Shown in pieces: positions 9,610 to 18,631 of a DNA stretch of 64,000 nt. The notes beneath the pieces were generated by a model. The model was not told the origin of the DNA. It worked only from the letters and a program-made list of their open reading frames with translations, and did no database searches. The translations under genes were made by a program, and so were the position numbers. The DNA is taken from positions 124,001-188,000 of the forward strand of contig NZ_JAIFZQ010000018.1 of assembly GCF_019710585.1 (NCBI RefSeq), read 5' to 3'. The DNA comes from Arthrobacter sp. MAHUQ-56. GTDB taxonomy: Bacteria > Actinomycetota > Actinomycetes > Actinomycetales > Micrococcaceae. The stretch's first letter is position 1; each line of letters begins with the position of its first letter.

Positions 9610-10632
9610 TCAGTTTTTGGGCGGGGCCACGGAACCCCGCTCGACCAGCGGGCAGGGTACCTTTTCGTGCGCAGGGGACGCGCCGGGGTTCTCGAGTTCG
9701 CTGAGGAGTTTCAGGACGGCCCACCGGCCCATCTCGTAGTGGGGGAGGGCCATGGTGGACAGTCCCGGCCACAGCGCGTCGGCGATGAGTTCGAGGTTGT
9801 CCACGCCCACGACAGACACGTCGGCGGGGATCTTCAGGCCCAGGTGGCAGGCTGCCTGGTAGGCACCCATGGCCATCTGGTCGCTGAAGCAGAACAGCGC
9901 GGTGGGCCGTTCCGGGGCGGCCAGGAGCCCGAGGGCCGCCTGCCGGCCGCCGGCGGTGCTGGGATGGCCGGTGACCAGGCGGTCCGCCGGCAACTCCACG
10001 CCGTGGCGGGCCAGCCCGGCGCGGAAGCCCTGGAGCCGTCCGTGGGCGGCAGGAATATCGTCCTCGTTGTTGATCATGGCGATGCGGCGGTGGCCTGCCG
10101 TGACCAAGAGTTCGGCGGCGGCTTCTCCGGCGCCGAACTCGTCCGGAACCACCGAGGACAGTGCCGTGTTGTCCGAGGTAGCGTCCAGCACGATGGTGGG
10201 CAGGCCCTGCAGCTCCGCAGGAACGGATACCCGCTGGTTGAACATGCGGGCATACACCACGCCGTCCACCTGGTGCTGCTGCAGTGCGCGGATTTCCTGC
10301 CGCTCCAGTTCGTTGTCGAGCCCGGAGTTGACCACCATCAGCAGGTGCCCGTGTTCGGAGGCCGCGTCCTGTGCACCCTGGATCATGGCGCCGGCAAAGG
10401 GAGTGGTGGTGATCTCGTCACTGACCAGGCCGAGGATCCGGGAGCGCTGGTTGCGCAGGCCGCTGGCCAGCCGGTTGGGTGCGTAGCCGAGTTCGCCGGC
10501 CACGGCTTTGATGTGTTCTACAGTTTGGGCGTTGACCCTGGAGCTGTGCGTTTCGCTGAGGGCGTGTGACACGGTGGTGACGGAGACGCCTGCGGCCTTT
10601 GCCACGTCCCGGATGTTCACCTTTGTCGCCAT
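9610..10632 (-). CDS. LacI-family transcriptional repressor of the sugar operon
   Basis: A 340-residue repressor. The DNA-binding domain is at the very N-terminus (VNIRDVAKAAGVSVTTVSHA, residues 5-24, with hinge segment LGYAPNRLASGLR about 50-62). The remainder is a periplasmic-binding-protein-like sugar sensor. The start is set at ATG 10632, directly before the HTH; the frame stays open far upstream but that part is not protein-like. Two CAAAACGTTTTG operators lie 14 and 50 bp upstream. As it is the first gene on the strand, it probably represses itself and the four genes downstream. Confidence 0.95.
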   Translation of the reverse strand: MATKVNIRDVAKAAGVSVTTVSHALSETHSSRVNAQTVEHIKAVAGELGYAPNRLASGLRNQRSRILGLVSDEITTTPFAGAMIQGAQDAASEHGHLLMVVNSGLDNELERQEIRALQQHQVDGVVYARMFNQRVSVPAELQGLPTIVLDATSDNTALSSVVPDEFGAGEAAAELLVTAGHRRIAMINNEDDIPAAHGRLQGFRAGLARHGVELPADRLVTGHPSTAGGRQAALGLLAAPERPTALFCFSDQMAMGAYQAACHLGLKIPADVSVVGVDNLELIADALWPGLSTMALPHYEMGRWAVLKLLSELENPGASPAHEKVPCPLVERGSVAPPKN

Positions 10633-10646
10633 CGACTTCGTCCTTT

Positions 10647-10660
10647 GCAAAACGTTTTGT
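10647..10660. promoter_or_regulatory. LacI-type operator 1
   Basis: GCAAAACGTTTTGT contains the 12-bp palindrome CAAAACGTTTTG with the central CG typical of LacI/PurR operators. It lies 15 bp before the repressor ATG and so probably covers the transcription start or leader. Confidence 0.85.
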
Positions 10661-10681
10661 ATGTTGCCTGCATCACTATAT

Positions 10682-10695
10682 GCAAAACGTTTTGC
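10682..10695. promoter_or_regulatory. LacI-type operator 2
   Basis: GCAAAACGTTTTGC is a perfect 14-bp palindrome sharing the 12-bp core of operator 1, centred 35 bp upstream of it. The pair could be bridged by a repressor tetramer or by two dimers on one promoter. Confidence 0.88.
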
Positions 10696-10825
10696 CCGCG
10701 TCAAGAGCCTCTCCTGGCGGTCCGGTTCGTGCATGCACTGGACGGGCCCGTATTTTTCCGCCCACGTCATTTTCCCCGCCCACGTCCTGGCGGGCTGCGG
10801 AGCAAGCAACGGGTAGGCTCTCGCT

Positions 10826-11587
10826 ATGGATGCCGCCACCGCCGTCTCAGTCGTCATCCCCACGCGGGATGACGCCCCGCAGCTGAGGACATGCCTGGCC
10901 TTGCTTGCCCGGCAGACCAGGCCTGCCGACGAGATCATCGTGGTGGACAACTCGAGCACCGATGACACCGCTGACGTGTGCGCCGCGGCTGGTGTCCGGC
11001 GGATTGTGGTGGACCTGCCGGGCATCCCGGCCACCGCGGCCGCCGGATTCGATACCGCTTCGGGTGGGATCATCGCCCGGCTTGACACCGATTCACGTCC
11101 GCCGCAGGACTGGCTCGAACGCATAGAGCGTACGCTCAGCGCTGCCGGCCCGCTGACCGCCGTAACCGGGCCGGGCGATTTCTACGGCGGGAACCGGCTT
11201 GCGGGCTGGGCCGGCAGGCACCTGCTCCTGGACGGCTACTTCAGGATCGTTGCGTTCCTGCTCGGCCACCGTCCGGTTTACGGCTCCAACTTCGCCCTCC
11301 GCCGGGAGGTCTGGGCGGGCATCCGCGACGCCGTCGTCCGGGACAACGCCCTGGTCCACGACGATCTGGACATCTCCTACCGTCTGCGGCCGGATATGGA
11401 GGTCATCTACGATCCCAGCCTCAGGGTAGGGGTCTCCGCCCGGCCCTTCGCCAGCTGGGCGGCATTCCGGCGGCGCGTTGTGATGTCCGTGGTGACCTTC
11501 GACGTCGAGTTCCACCATGAGCCGCCGCTGCGGCGGAGGCTGGAGCGCATGCGCTGGCGCCGCTCCCACAGGCAGGACTCCCGCTAG
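10826..11587 (+). CDS. Glycosyltransferase family 2
   Basis: A 253-residue GT-A fold enzyme. VSVVIPTRDDAPQL (7-20) and EIIVVDNSSTDDT (36-48) form the nucleotide-sugar site, and the metal-binding DxD is D87-T-D89 in ARLDTDSRP. A later segment, ALVHDDLDISYRL, matches the acceptor-side ED-type motif. No membrane anchor is obvious beyond one hydrophobic stretch near 130-140. It is divergent from the LacI gene and the operators lie 130 bp away, so a link to sugar control is possible but not evident. Acceptor unknown. Its stop overlaps the convergent hydrolase stop by 4 bp. Confidence 0.9.
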   Translation: MDAATAVSVVIPTRDDAPQLRTCLALLARQTRPADEIIVVDNSSTDDTADVCAAAGVRRIVVDLPGIPATAAAGFDTASGGIIARLDTDSRPPQDWLERIERTLSAAGPLTAVTGPGDFYGGNRLAGWAGRHLLLDGYFRIVAFLLGHRPVYGSNFALRREVWAGIRDAVVRDNALVHDDLDISYRLRPDMEVIYDPSLRVGVSARPFASWAAFRRRVVMSVVTFDVEFHHEPPLRRRLERMRWRRSHRQDSR

Positions 11588-12534
11588 GAGGGCCGGTCCG
11601 CCTTGGCATAGAGCGCCAGGAGGTCCCGGCTGAACTCGTGGGGCGAGGTCTCACACGGGCTGTGGCCACCCCGGTAGACCCCGATGCGCGCCTGGATTGA
11701 CTGTGCGAACAGACGGTGGAGCCTGAGCGGCCACAGGTCGTGCTCTCCAACCGCGACAAACTTCGGCAGGGACGCCGCAGCCAGGGTCTGCCGAAGATCC
11801 GGGGCGTTCTGCATCAGTGTGTAGATGTCGCGCACGGAGGCCCGGCGGGTAAAGCGGAACCGGTAGCTGACGAACCGGCGCCTGCCCGGCGGAACCCGCA
11901 CCACCCTGCTGCTGCGGATGCCCCAGATCAGCAGGGCGGCGCCGACCCGGCCGTTCACCCAGGTGCTGAAGCGGCCGATCCGGCTCACCCCCCGGAAACT
12001 GGCACCCGGTTCAGGCGGGCAGCTGAGCAGGGTCAGGGACCGGAACAGTTCGGGGCGCTGGGCGTAGGCGAGCTGGGCGACAATGCCGGCGAAGGAATAC
12101 CCCACCACGTGGGCGGGCGTAGCTGTTGTCTGCAGGACCGCCAGGAAGTCGTCGACGAACAGGGCGTAGTCGTAGTGTTTCCTGGGCGGAACGAGGTTCT
12201 CCGGTCCCGCCCCTGCGGATTCATACTGGCCGGCAAGGTCATAGCTGAGCACAAAATACCCGGCGGCGGCGAGGCTGGGCATCATGAGCGAGAAGTCCTC
12301 CTTGGAGCCGGTGGCGCCTGGCACCAGCACGACGGCGGGATCCCCGGGATTGCCCAGGGCAAGGCCTGCGAGGGTGCCGCTGGGGGCGGTGATGCTGCAG
12401 CGGACCGATCCCGGGGGAAGGACGGACCAATCGACATCGCCCAGTTCCGCGTCCAGCAGGGCGGCCGCATCCACCCGGGCGGAACCGAATTCCTCCGGGT
12501 TGATTCCGTAGTCCCGTGGCTCCGGCTCCAGCAT
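11584..12534 (-). CDS. Alpha/beta-hydrolase
   Basis: A 316-residue alpha/beta-hydrolase. The nucleophile elbow is GYSFAG with S147, the oxyanion strand is VVLVPGATGSKEDF (68-81), and the catalytic histidine is probably H291 in GGHSPCE; the acid may lie in GEHDLWPL. The first ~45 residues precede the fold and are not conserved in appearance. Substrate unknown; the GATGS loop resembles peptidase- or esterase-like members acting on small esters or amides. Confidence 0.85.
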   Translation of the reverse strand: MLEPEPRDYGINPEEFGSARVDAAALLDAELGDVDWSVLPPGSVRCSITAPSGTLAGLALGNPGDPAVVLVPGATGSKEDFSLMMPSLAAAGYFVLSYDLAGQYESAGAGPENLVPPRKHYDYALFVDDFLAVLQTTATPAHVVGYSFAGIVAQLAYAQRPELFRSLTLLSCPPEPGASFRGVSRIGRFSTWVNGRVGAALLIWGIRSSRVVRVPPGRRRFVSYRFRFTRRASVRDIYTLMQNAPDLRQTLAAASLPKFVAVGEHDLWPLRLHRLFAQSIQARIGVYRGGHSPCETSPHEFSRDLLALYAKADRPS

Positions 12535-12562
12535 GCTTCAAAAATAGCCCAGCGGAGGGGGC

Positions 12563-13636
12563 TTAGTCAGCCGCCGGGGCCGCAGCCTGCCGCGTCACCC
12601 TCCGCACGAAGGCGTGCAGGCGCCGGTACACTTCCTGCGATTCCGGGTAACGGTAGTCCTGCTGCCAGGTGTGTTCGGTGTTGGTGCTGCTCCAGTCGTA
12701 GATCAAGGTGTCCACCGGCACGGCATGCTGCCGGAGCCGCTCGATGAAATTGAGGTTCGCGCGGTAGAAGAAGTCACGCTCCGACGTACTGACGAACACT
12801 GGCGGGTGCCCGGCGTCGAGCCATTCGATCGGGGACATGAAAGCGGCAGCGGCCTTCAGCCGTTCAACGGCAAAGCCGGACGTCGCCGGCCTTTTGAAAC
12901 GGCGCGACGGCGCAGCAGCGGACGGCAGCAGCATCCGCACAAAGTCCAGGCTCAGCACGAAGCCGCGCTCGAAGAACACGGAGAAATCGACCGCGCTGCA
13001 ATGCTGCACCAGTCCTTTGAGGTGCTCCCGGTCGAGGGCGGGCCGCAGCGCATAGTGCGCGGCCAGTTCCGGCCGCAGGCTTGCGGCGGTAAGCAGGGCC
13101 GCGATCTGGCCGCCAGCGGAATCACCGCCCAGGACCACACGCTGCGGATCGCCCCCGAAATCGCCGATATTTTCAGCCACCCAGGCCAGAGCAGCATTCG
13201 CGTCATGAAGGACATGGCCCAGATGGAAGCGGGGTGACAGGCGGTAGTTGACGTTGACCACTACCATCCCGCCAAGCGCCTGGCTGGCACAGTACTTGGT
13301 GACGGCCGCCTTGTCTCCGGACGTCCACCCCCCGCCGTGGAAATAGACGTAGACGGGAAGGGGCCCTCCCGTTCCCGCCTCCCCGGCGCAGGAACCCGTT
13401 GCGTCCAAGGGAGTGAGCACATCCAGCTGCTGGGCGCGCAGGCCCTTCCCCGCGTAGTCGACGTCGTGCGTGTATTCGACCTCGGTGATTGGATCTGTGT
13501 TGAATCTTGCGCGTTCCCGCGGGCCCACAGCCAGCATCAGCAGGCGCCATGTCCACACAGGAACACGGCGCAATACTCCCCGGGCACTGCGGGCAAAGGA
13601 AAAGGCGCTGCCGGAAGGCGGGGCCACCGCGGTCAT
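12563..13636 (-). CDS. Alpha/beta-hydrolase of the hormone-sensitive-lipase type (carboxylesterase)
   Basis: A 357-residue esterase-like protein. HGGGW at 100-104 forms the oxyanion hole and GDSAG at 171-175 carries nucleophile S173. A histidine in NTEHTWQQDY near residue 325 is the likely catalytic base. This motif set is that of the HSL/Lip-H family, which cleaves short-chain esters. It lies 28 bp behind the other hydrolase gene on the same strand. Substrate not determinable. Confidence 0.9.
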   Translation of the reverse strand: MTAVAPPSGSAFSFARSARGVLRRVPVWTWRLLMLAVGPRERARFNTDPITEVEYTHDVDYAGKGLRAQQLDVLTPLDATGSCAGEAGTGGPLPVYVYFHGGGWTSGDKAAVTKYCASQALGGMVVVNVNYRLSPRFHLGHVLHDANAALAWVAENIGDFGGDPQRVVLGGDSAGGQIAALLTAASLRPELAAHYALRPALDREHLKGLVQHCSAVDFSVFFERGFVLSLDFVRMLLPSAAAPSRRFKRPATSGFAVERLKAAAAFMSPIEWLDAGHPPVFVSTSERDFFYRANLNFIERLRQHAVPVDTLIYDWSSTNTEHTWQQDYRYPESQEVYRRLHAFVRRVTRQAAAPAAD

Positions 13637-13662
13637 TCCCCAATATTACCGGGCCGTAAGCG

Positions 13663-14535
13663 TCAGTCGCGGCCGGCCTCAAGGATGCGCCGCGCATCCT
13701 CCTGCGCTTCGAGGGCTTTCTCGCTGACCGGCTCGCTCTTAAGGTGGCCGGCGGCGGCGATCAGGCTCCGCAGTTCCGGGACGGTCCGCGGTACTGCCAC
13801 CTGGTGGTGCGCCATGGCGTGGCAATTGGGGCACAGCGGTACGAGATCGGTGATGGGATCGAGCTGGTACCCGCTTCCCACTATCTCCGGCGGCACCACG
13901 TGGTGAACGTCCAGCACATCGCTGCCGGCCTCACCGTAGGCGGTTTCGAGCGACAGGCCGCAGGCCGCGCAGGAGGTTCCGTGGAAGGCCAGGCACACCC
14001 GGCGTGCGTCGGCGTCCCGCTCGTACCGGTTCACCCCGGTCCGGCTGACTGCTTGCGGCGGAAAGGTGCCGGAAACCAGCTCTTCCCAGCCGGCCGCCGT
14101 CGGGCCCTGCTCCCGCCACAAGCGGCGAAGGCCAGGCTCGGATGACGGGGTCAGGGCCATGGCGGCCCGGCCGCTTGCGTTGTCCCACGGCACACCGGGG
14201 ACAGCTGCGCGGAGCGTCTCGGCGCCTATCTGTTCGCCAAGCGGGAGCAGCGCGTCGAAAACGACCGTGACAAACCAGGCCCCGGCGCCGGACGGGCTGT
14301 CGGCGACGGGCCGGAACGGTTCGGACATCACCACTCCATGCCCTATGAGCCCGGTATCCGTGTCACTGGTGCCCTGCAGCAGGAGCCACGCTTCCGTCCC
14401 GGGCCCGGCGTTCCAGCGCGGACCGATGGTCCAGCGGTCAAGGTATTGCCCGGTCACCGCTACGTGCTCGACGACGGCGTCATAGTTCCAGCGGTTCCAC
14501 GCCCTGATGTCCCAACCGAGAATCAGTGCAGCCAC
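13663..14535 (-). CDS. HNH endonuclease-domain protein
   Basis: A 290-residue protein with a C-terminal HNH nuclease domain (about residues 185-245): CAACG, then VLDVHHVVPPE with the catalytic histidine pair, then CPNCHAMAHH. The four cysteines form a structural zinc site. The N-terminal ~180 residues (GWDIRAWNRW...) are not recognised and may be a DNA- or modification-binding domain, as in McrA-like restriction enzymes. It stands between unrelated genes, with no methyltransferase nearby, so a stand-alone modification-dependent nuclease is possible but unproven. Confidence 0.85.
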   Translation of the reverse strand: MAALILGWDIRAWNRWNYDAVVEHVAVTGQYLDRWTIGPRWNAGPGTEAWLLLQGTSDTDTGLIGHGVVMSEPFRPVADSPSGAGAWFVTVVFDALLPLGEQIGAETLRAAVPGVPWDNASGRAAMALTPSSEPGLRRLWREQGPTAAGWEELVSGTFPPQAVSRTGVNRYERDADARRVCLAFHGTSCAACGLSLETAYGEAGSDVLDVHHVVPPEIVGSGYQLDPITDLVPLCPNCHAMAHHQVAVPRTVPELRSLIAAAGHLKSEPVSEKALEAQEDARRILEAGRD

Positions 14536-14631
14536 CTGCTCACCTCAGCCCGCACAGGCCGGCAGCGCACCAACGGGATGGCGCACGAAAACGCGGACTG
14601 CGCACACGAACCACCTGCGCATGCCCGGAAC

Positions 14632-14826
14632 TCAGATGGGTTCCTTGGCCAGCGCTTTGGTCTTGGCCGGTGTCTCACGTCCCAGGCGCTCATCGAGCGT
14701 GACGCGCAGCCTGGCCGCAGCCACCTGGACCCGGTGCTCGGCCGGGGTGGTCTTCTTCTTCGCCGGCTTGGCGGCGGAATTCCGGGAAGTGTACACAAAC
14801 CGGTGCTCAGGAGATGCCGCGCTCAT
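14632..14826 (-). CDS. Small basic hypothetical protein
   Basis: A 64-residue lysine/arginine-rich protein (KPAKKKTTPAEHRVQVAAAR in the middle). Its ATG overlaps the stop of the upstream gene as ATGA, a strong sign that it is really translated by coupling. No domain recognised. Confidence 0.6.
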   Translation of the reverse strand: MSAASPEHRFVYTSRNSAAKPAKKKTTPAEHRVQVAAARLRVTLDERLGRETPAKTKALAKEPI

Positions 14827-15308
14827 GGTCCAACCTCCCTGGTGTTGTTTTCATCCGTTGTTCCATTCTCGCCCAAGTTCGCATCGCCGTCCATGAAGGC
14901 CGGCCCGCCCTCCTGGTCATAACCGTCCCCGTTGTCTTCGCCGGAGACGCTCTGCCAGGCAATGTCGAACAATTCGAGCTCCTCGGTGCGGGCAAGCTCG
15001 CTGCGGGCCAGGACTTCCAGGGTGGCCAGGCCCAAAGCCTTGGTTCCTTCATCACCGTCCAGCGCGCGGTCCAGGGCCCACTGCGTCCGCCGCCACCATT
15101 CCGCCCGGCTGTCCGCCTCGGTCTTTTGCTCCAGGGCCGTCCTGTCAGCCGTGGTGCGTTGCTTCAGCGTGCGCCAGTTGATGTAGAAGGCAAGCAGGGC
15201 AGCGATGAGCACCGCCAAAGGGCCCAGCCCGGCGAGGATCACCCACCAGTCGGCCGGCCCTGAATGGACCATGACGTCCAGCGGGGCGGGGGAGGGGGCA
15301 GGGGTCAC
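14823..15308 (-). CDS. Membrane-anchored hypothetical protein
   Basis: A 161-residue protein with one transmembrane segment at about residues 20-42 (WWVILAGLGPLAVLIAALLA), followed by a charged helical part (QRTTADRTALEQKTEADSRA) that may be a coiled coil, and an acidic tail. It is translationally coupled to the small basic gene downstream. The pairing of an acidic membrane protein with a basic small protein is suggestive, but function is unknown. Confidence 0.65.
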   Translation of the reverse strand: MTPAPSPAPLDVMVHSGPADWWVILAGLGPLAVLIAALLAFYINWRTLKQRTTADRTALEQKTEADSRAEWWRRTQWALDRALDGDEGTKALGLATLEVLARSELARTEELELFDIAWQSVSGEDNGDGYDQEGGPAFMDGDANLGENGTTDENNTREVGP

Positions 15309-15399
15309 CCAGCCAGCTTAGGCCGGGCTCCGGCCACAGGCCGGCGGACACCCCGCAACCGCCCAGGCAGAGATGATTACCTTCAGTGCCTTCGTCCCA

Positions 15400-16245
15400 T
15401 CAGCCCCGGCGGCGGGAGACGAGGACCGGCCCGCGGGCATGGTGGAGGACAGCGTGGGCGGTTGACCCCAGGGTTTCCTTGACCGCCCCGTAGCCTTTGG
15501 TTCCCACAACCAGCACGGCAGCGCCTTCAGACGCCCCGAGAAGGGCTGCCGCCACGGACTTGCCGGACAGGAGCTTTCCCTGCACGTCGACGGCGGGCGC
15601 AAGGGCGGCTGCGGCCCGGACCGCCGCCTGCAGCACGTCGTCCCCGGCGGCTTCCGCGTCCGGTCCTCCGTGCTTGGGCCGTGCCTGGGTTTGACGGACA
15701 TGGACAACGATGAGTTTTGCCCCTGCACCGGCGGCCAGATGGCTTGCATCCTCCAGCGCGGCCCGGGAGCCTGACCCGTTGACCGCGACGACGACGGGAC
15801 CGGCCGGGTGCAGATCCTCCCGAATGACGGCAACCGGGCAGGCCGCAGTTGCGGCCAGTTCCAGGCTGACGGAACCGACGAGCAGGCCCAGGAAGCCGCC
15901 CAGGCCGCGGCTGCCGACCACCAGCATCCTCCCGCCTGCTGCGGCCTCGGCCAGGAGCTGCGCAGGAAGCCCGTGCAGCAGGGTGCCCCTGATGTCCAGG
16001 CCCGGGCCTTCCGCCCTGGCGCACGCAACCCCCTCCTCGAGGATGGACTGGGCAGACTGTTCCAGGCCGCTGCCGGAAACTCCAGGGACTGGTCCCAGAT
16101 GCCTGGTCAGGAGTGGCCACAGCGAACAGTGCACCACGTGGAGGGGACAACGGGCGGCCCGGGCCTGGCGGACAGCCCAACGCACAGCAGCCGCCGCCTC
16201 GGCCGAACCGTCAAAGCCGGCGACTATGGCTCTGGGATCCTGCAT
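15400..16245 (-). CDS. Universal stress protein, two UspA domains
   Basis: A 281-residue tandem USP. Domain 1 starts VAGFDGSAEAAAAVRWAV and carries the ATP-binding loop VGSRGLGGFLGLLVGSVS; domain 2 starts VVVAVNGSGS and carries VGTKGYGAVKETLGST. Both loops keep the G-x2-G-x9-G-(S/T) pattern, so ATP binding is likely. It lies divergently from the SDR gene, with one copy of the island motif (16267-16282) between them, though the motif's orientation favours the SDR side. It is the leftmost of six USP genes in the island. Confidence 0.92.
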   Translation of the reverse strand: MQDPRAIVAGFDGSAEAAAAVRWAVRQARAARCPLHVVHCSLWPLLTRHLGPVPGVSGSGLEQSAQSILEEGVACARAEGPGLDIRGTLLHGLPAQLLAEAAAGGRMLVVGSRGLGGFLGLLVGSVSLELAATAACPVAVIREDLHPAGPVVVAVNGSGSRAALEDASHLAAGAGAKLIVVHVRQTQARPKHGGPDAEAAGDDVLQAAVRAAAALAPAVDVQGKLLSGKSVAAALLGASEGAAVLVVGTKGYGAVKETLGSTAHAVLHHARGPVLVSRRRG

Positions 16246-16266
16246 GGGTCACCGCGCTCCTCATCA

Positions 16267-16282
16267 GGGGACCTTAGGCCCT
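16267..16282. promoter_or_regulatory. DosR-box-like site 1
   Basis: GGGGACCTTAGGCCCT on the plus strand matches the island consensus (GACYTTNKKCCCT). It lies 54 bp before the SDR start and 21 bp before the divergent USP start. Confidence 0.65.
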
Positions 16283-16336
16283 GTGACGGGCCCGTTTCCT
16301 GGCTCCATCCTGATTCTACGTAGCGAGGAGCAGCGC

Positions 16337-17107
16337 ATGTCCGCCTGGCAGGAAATCATCACCCCCGGCCGGTTTGACGGCCAGACAGTCATCGTCACCG
16401 GGGCAGCCTCCGGCATTGGATTGGCGACGGCGATGCGCGTCGCCCGGGAAGGCGGCCGGGTGGTTGCCAGCGACCTCAGCCGGGAGGGCCTGGACAAACT
16501 GGTGGCAGGGAACGGGGAGCTGGACTTCGTGCCGGTCGCCGGAGACATCAGCCAGGAAGACGTGGTGCAGCAGGTGGTTGCGGCTGCGGGCGCCAGGATA
16601 GACGGGCTCGCCAACGTCGCCGGCATCATGGACAGCTTCCAGCCGGTGCACGAGGTCGACGACGACACCTGGGACCGGGTATTGAACATCAACCTGACAT
16701 CCATGATGCGGCTGATGCGTGCCGTGGTGCCGGCAATGCTTACGGCAGGCTACGGCTCCATTGTGAACATCTCCTCCGAGGCCGGGCTGCGGGGATCCGC
16801 CGCAGGTGCCGCGTACACCGTGTCAAAGCATGCTGTCATTGGCCTCACCCGCAGCTCCGCAGTGATGTACGCACGCAGGGGAATCCGGGTCAACGCAGTG
16901 GCTCCCGGCGGCACCCGGACCAACATCCACGCGGAATTCAAATCCCAGCTGGCCACTGAGGTGCTGGGACCCTTCATGCAGGTGAACGTGCCTCCCATCG
17001 CCGAAGCGGGTGAACTTGCTGCCGGAATCACGTTCCTGCTCAGCAGGGACGGTACGAACATCAATGGCGTGGTGCTGGCCTCCGACAACGGGTGGAATGC
17101 GGTTTGA
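16337..17107 (+). CDS. Short-chain dehydrogenase/reductase (SDR)
   Basis: A 256-residue classical SDR. The cofactor motif TGAASGIG is at 21-28, the NAG-type motif appears as NVAG, and the catalytic Y160-x3-K164 is in YTVSK. ATG 16337 is chosen because GAGGAG lies 6 bp before it; the frame is open further upstream but that part is antisense to the USP gene. It is preceded by the motif at 16267. Substrate is unknown; the acidic residue after the second beta-strand (VVASDLSRE) suggests NAD(H) preference. Confidence 0.92.
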   Translation: MSAWQEIITPGRFDGQTVIVTGAASGIGLATAMRVAREGGRVVASDLSREGLDKLVAGNGELDFVPVAGDISQEDVVQQVVAAAGARIDGLANVAGIMDSFQPVHEVDDDTWDRVLNINLTSMMRLMRAVVPAMLTAGYGSIVNISSEAGLRGSAAGAAYTVSKHAVIGLTRSSAVMYARRGIRVNAVAPGGTRTNIHAEFKSQLATEVLGPFMQVNVPPIAEAGELAAGITFLLSRDGTNINGVVLASDNGWNAV

Positions 17108-18570
17108 GGTTCCGCAGAACGGTAGCCGGAGTTGCTGCCATTTTCACCATGCTGACGGCATTCCTGCTGGGCGGCGCCGCCGTCGCGCTCGCCGTTCCGC
17201 CGGTCAGCGTCGACATCCAGGACACGGCGGGGGTACTTGACCGGAACTCGCTGGTGCCCGCCCTTGAACGGCTCGACTTCCATGAACCGACCAGGGTCGT
17301 CGTCTACACCTATAACGGCCGGGAAGCGGACAACCTCAACGAGGAGGTGCTGAGGTTCGCCAGGACCCGACACCCGGAATGGATCAGTCCGGACGGGCAG
17401 AAATGGGCTGACGGGCTGTTCATCTTCGCGCTCGATCCCGTCGGCCGCCACGTGGGCACCTACATGGGCGAAGACCGGAAAGTGTCCCTCGAACAGCGCA
17501 GCGACATCCAGGACGCGGCAAAGGACCTGCTGCGCGACGCCCAGTGGACCGAGGGAACCATAGCCGGCGTGCGGCGCGCAGCCGAACTGATCAACCAGCC
17601 GTGGTACCGCTCCGCCGCCTTTGTTGTCACCGCCTGGGTGGCGGGGGGCCTCGCCGCCCTGGGCGCCGCAGCCTGGTTGATTGTCCGGGTCGTGACCAGG
17701 GCTTCCTGCCGCAAGCAGCTGGAACGCGGGGACCGCAGCTATGCCAACGTCAGCATGGACCTGGAGGTTACGGAGCTGAACGCCGGCACCATCCCCGCAT
17801 CGTCGAAGTACGGCAGTCAGGTCCTGGAGAAGCACCGCTCATTCCTGAACCGCTATAACGCCGCGAGCGAGCTGTCCAACCGCGTACATGCGCTGGGCGG
17901 GCGATCGCTCGGCAGCCGCAAGAACCTGAAACTCGTCAGGGAATACGCCGATGCCGCCGCAGAGCTTGACGCTCTCGACGACGTCATAGCCGACAGCAAC
18001 GCGTTGCTGAACCGGGCCGGGACCTGGCCCACGGCGTGGGACCGGCAGCTCGCGCCCTTCCGGAACGACCTCGCCGGCCTGGAACAGCTGCTGGCGAAGC
18101 GGCATGGGCAGGGTGATTCGGCCACGGCCACCGCGCTGCGCTCCTTCCGCGACCACAGCCTGCGTGACATCGAACGCTGGACGGCCGAGCTGGCGGAGGG
18201 GCGGATGACACCGGAAAATGCCCTCGACCAGTTGTATGACGCCCGTTCCCGGCTGTCAGTACTGTTGCAGGAGCACGCCGAAACCGTCATTCACGCGTTC
18301 GCGAAAAACGATCGGGAGGCGCGCCTGATGCGCGAACAGATGGAGGGCGCCCAGGAAGGCGCTGACCACCGCCGGCAGCGGACCTACGAGCCGAGCATCC
18401 TGGGCACGGTCTATCCGTCCTACTACTTCTTCTCGGTGGCCACTTTTAACTCGGGCCTCAATTCCGGGGTCAGCAGCGTCAACTCGGCACGGGGCGGGGG
18501 CGGAAGCACTACCGGGTACGGGAGCAGCGGAGGAAGTTTCTCGGGCTCAGGCAGTTCCTCGGGCTTCTAG
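17104..18570 (+). CDS. DUF5129-type membrane/secreted protein
   Basis: About 488 residues. An N-terminal signal segment (RRTVAGVAAIFTMLTAFLLG) is followed by a TPM-like extracellular domain (DIQDTAGVLDRNSL...GLFIFALDPVGRHVGTYMG), one transmembrane helix near residues 170-195, a long charged helical region, and a Gly/Ser-rich tail ending GSSGGSFSGSGSSSGF. This order matches actinobacterial DUF5129 proteins. TTG at 17104 is preferred since GGTGGAA precedes it and it overlaps the SDR stop; GTG 17092 is the alternative. Function unknown, probably envelope-associated. Confidence 0.8.
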   Translation: MRFRRTVAGVAAIFTMLTAFLLGGAAVALAVPPVSVDIQDTAGVLDRNSLVPALERLDFHEPTRVVVYTYNGREADNLNEEVLRFARTRHPEWISPDGQKWADGLFIFALDPVGRHVGTYMGEDRKVSLEQRSDIQDAAKDLLRDAQWTEGTIAGVRRAAELINQPWYRSAAFVVTAWVAGGLAALGAAAWLIVRVVTRASCRKQLERGDRSYANVSMDLEVTELNAGTIPASSKYGSQVLEKHRSFLNRYNAASELSNRVHALGGRSLGSRKNLKLVREYADAAAELDALDDVIADSNALLNRAGTWPTAWDRQLAPFRNDLAGLEQLLAKRHGQGDSATATALRSFRDHSLRDIERWTAELAEGRMTPENALDQLYDARSRLSVLLQEHAETVIHAFAKNDREARLMREQMEGAQEGADHRRQRTYEPSILGTVYPSYYFFSVATFNSGLNSGVSSVNSARGGGGSTTGYGSSGGSFSGSGSSSGF

Positions 18571-18631
18571 CGCTGCCCTCCGGCATGCAGCACGGGCACA
18601 ATCCTTCCGGTACCGCGCCCGGAAACGGAGG

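Noticed and set aside
7799..9739. 646-codon plus-strand frame over the permease and binding-protein genes
   Set aside because: It crosses two clearly real genes and their stem-loop gap on the other strand.
15710..16336. Upstream extension of the SDR frame
   Set aside because: The extra 209 codons are antisense to a USP gene, and a good ribosome site marks ATG 16337.
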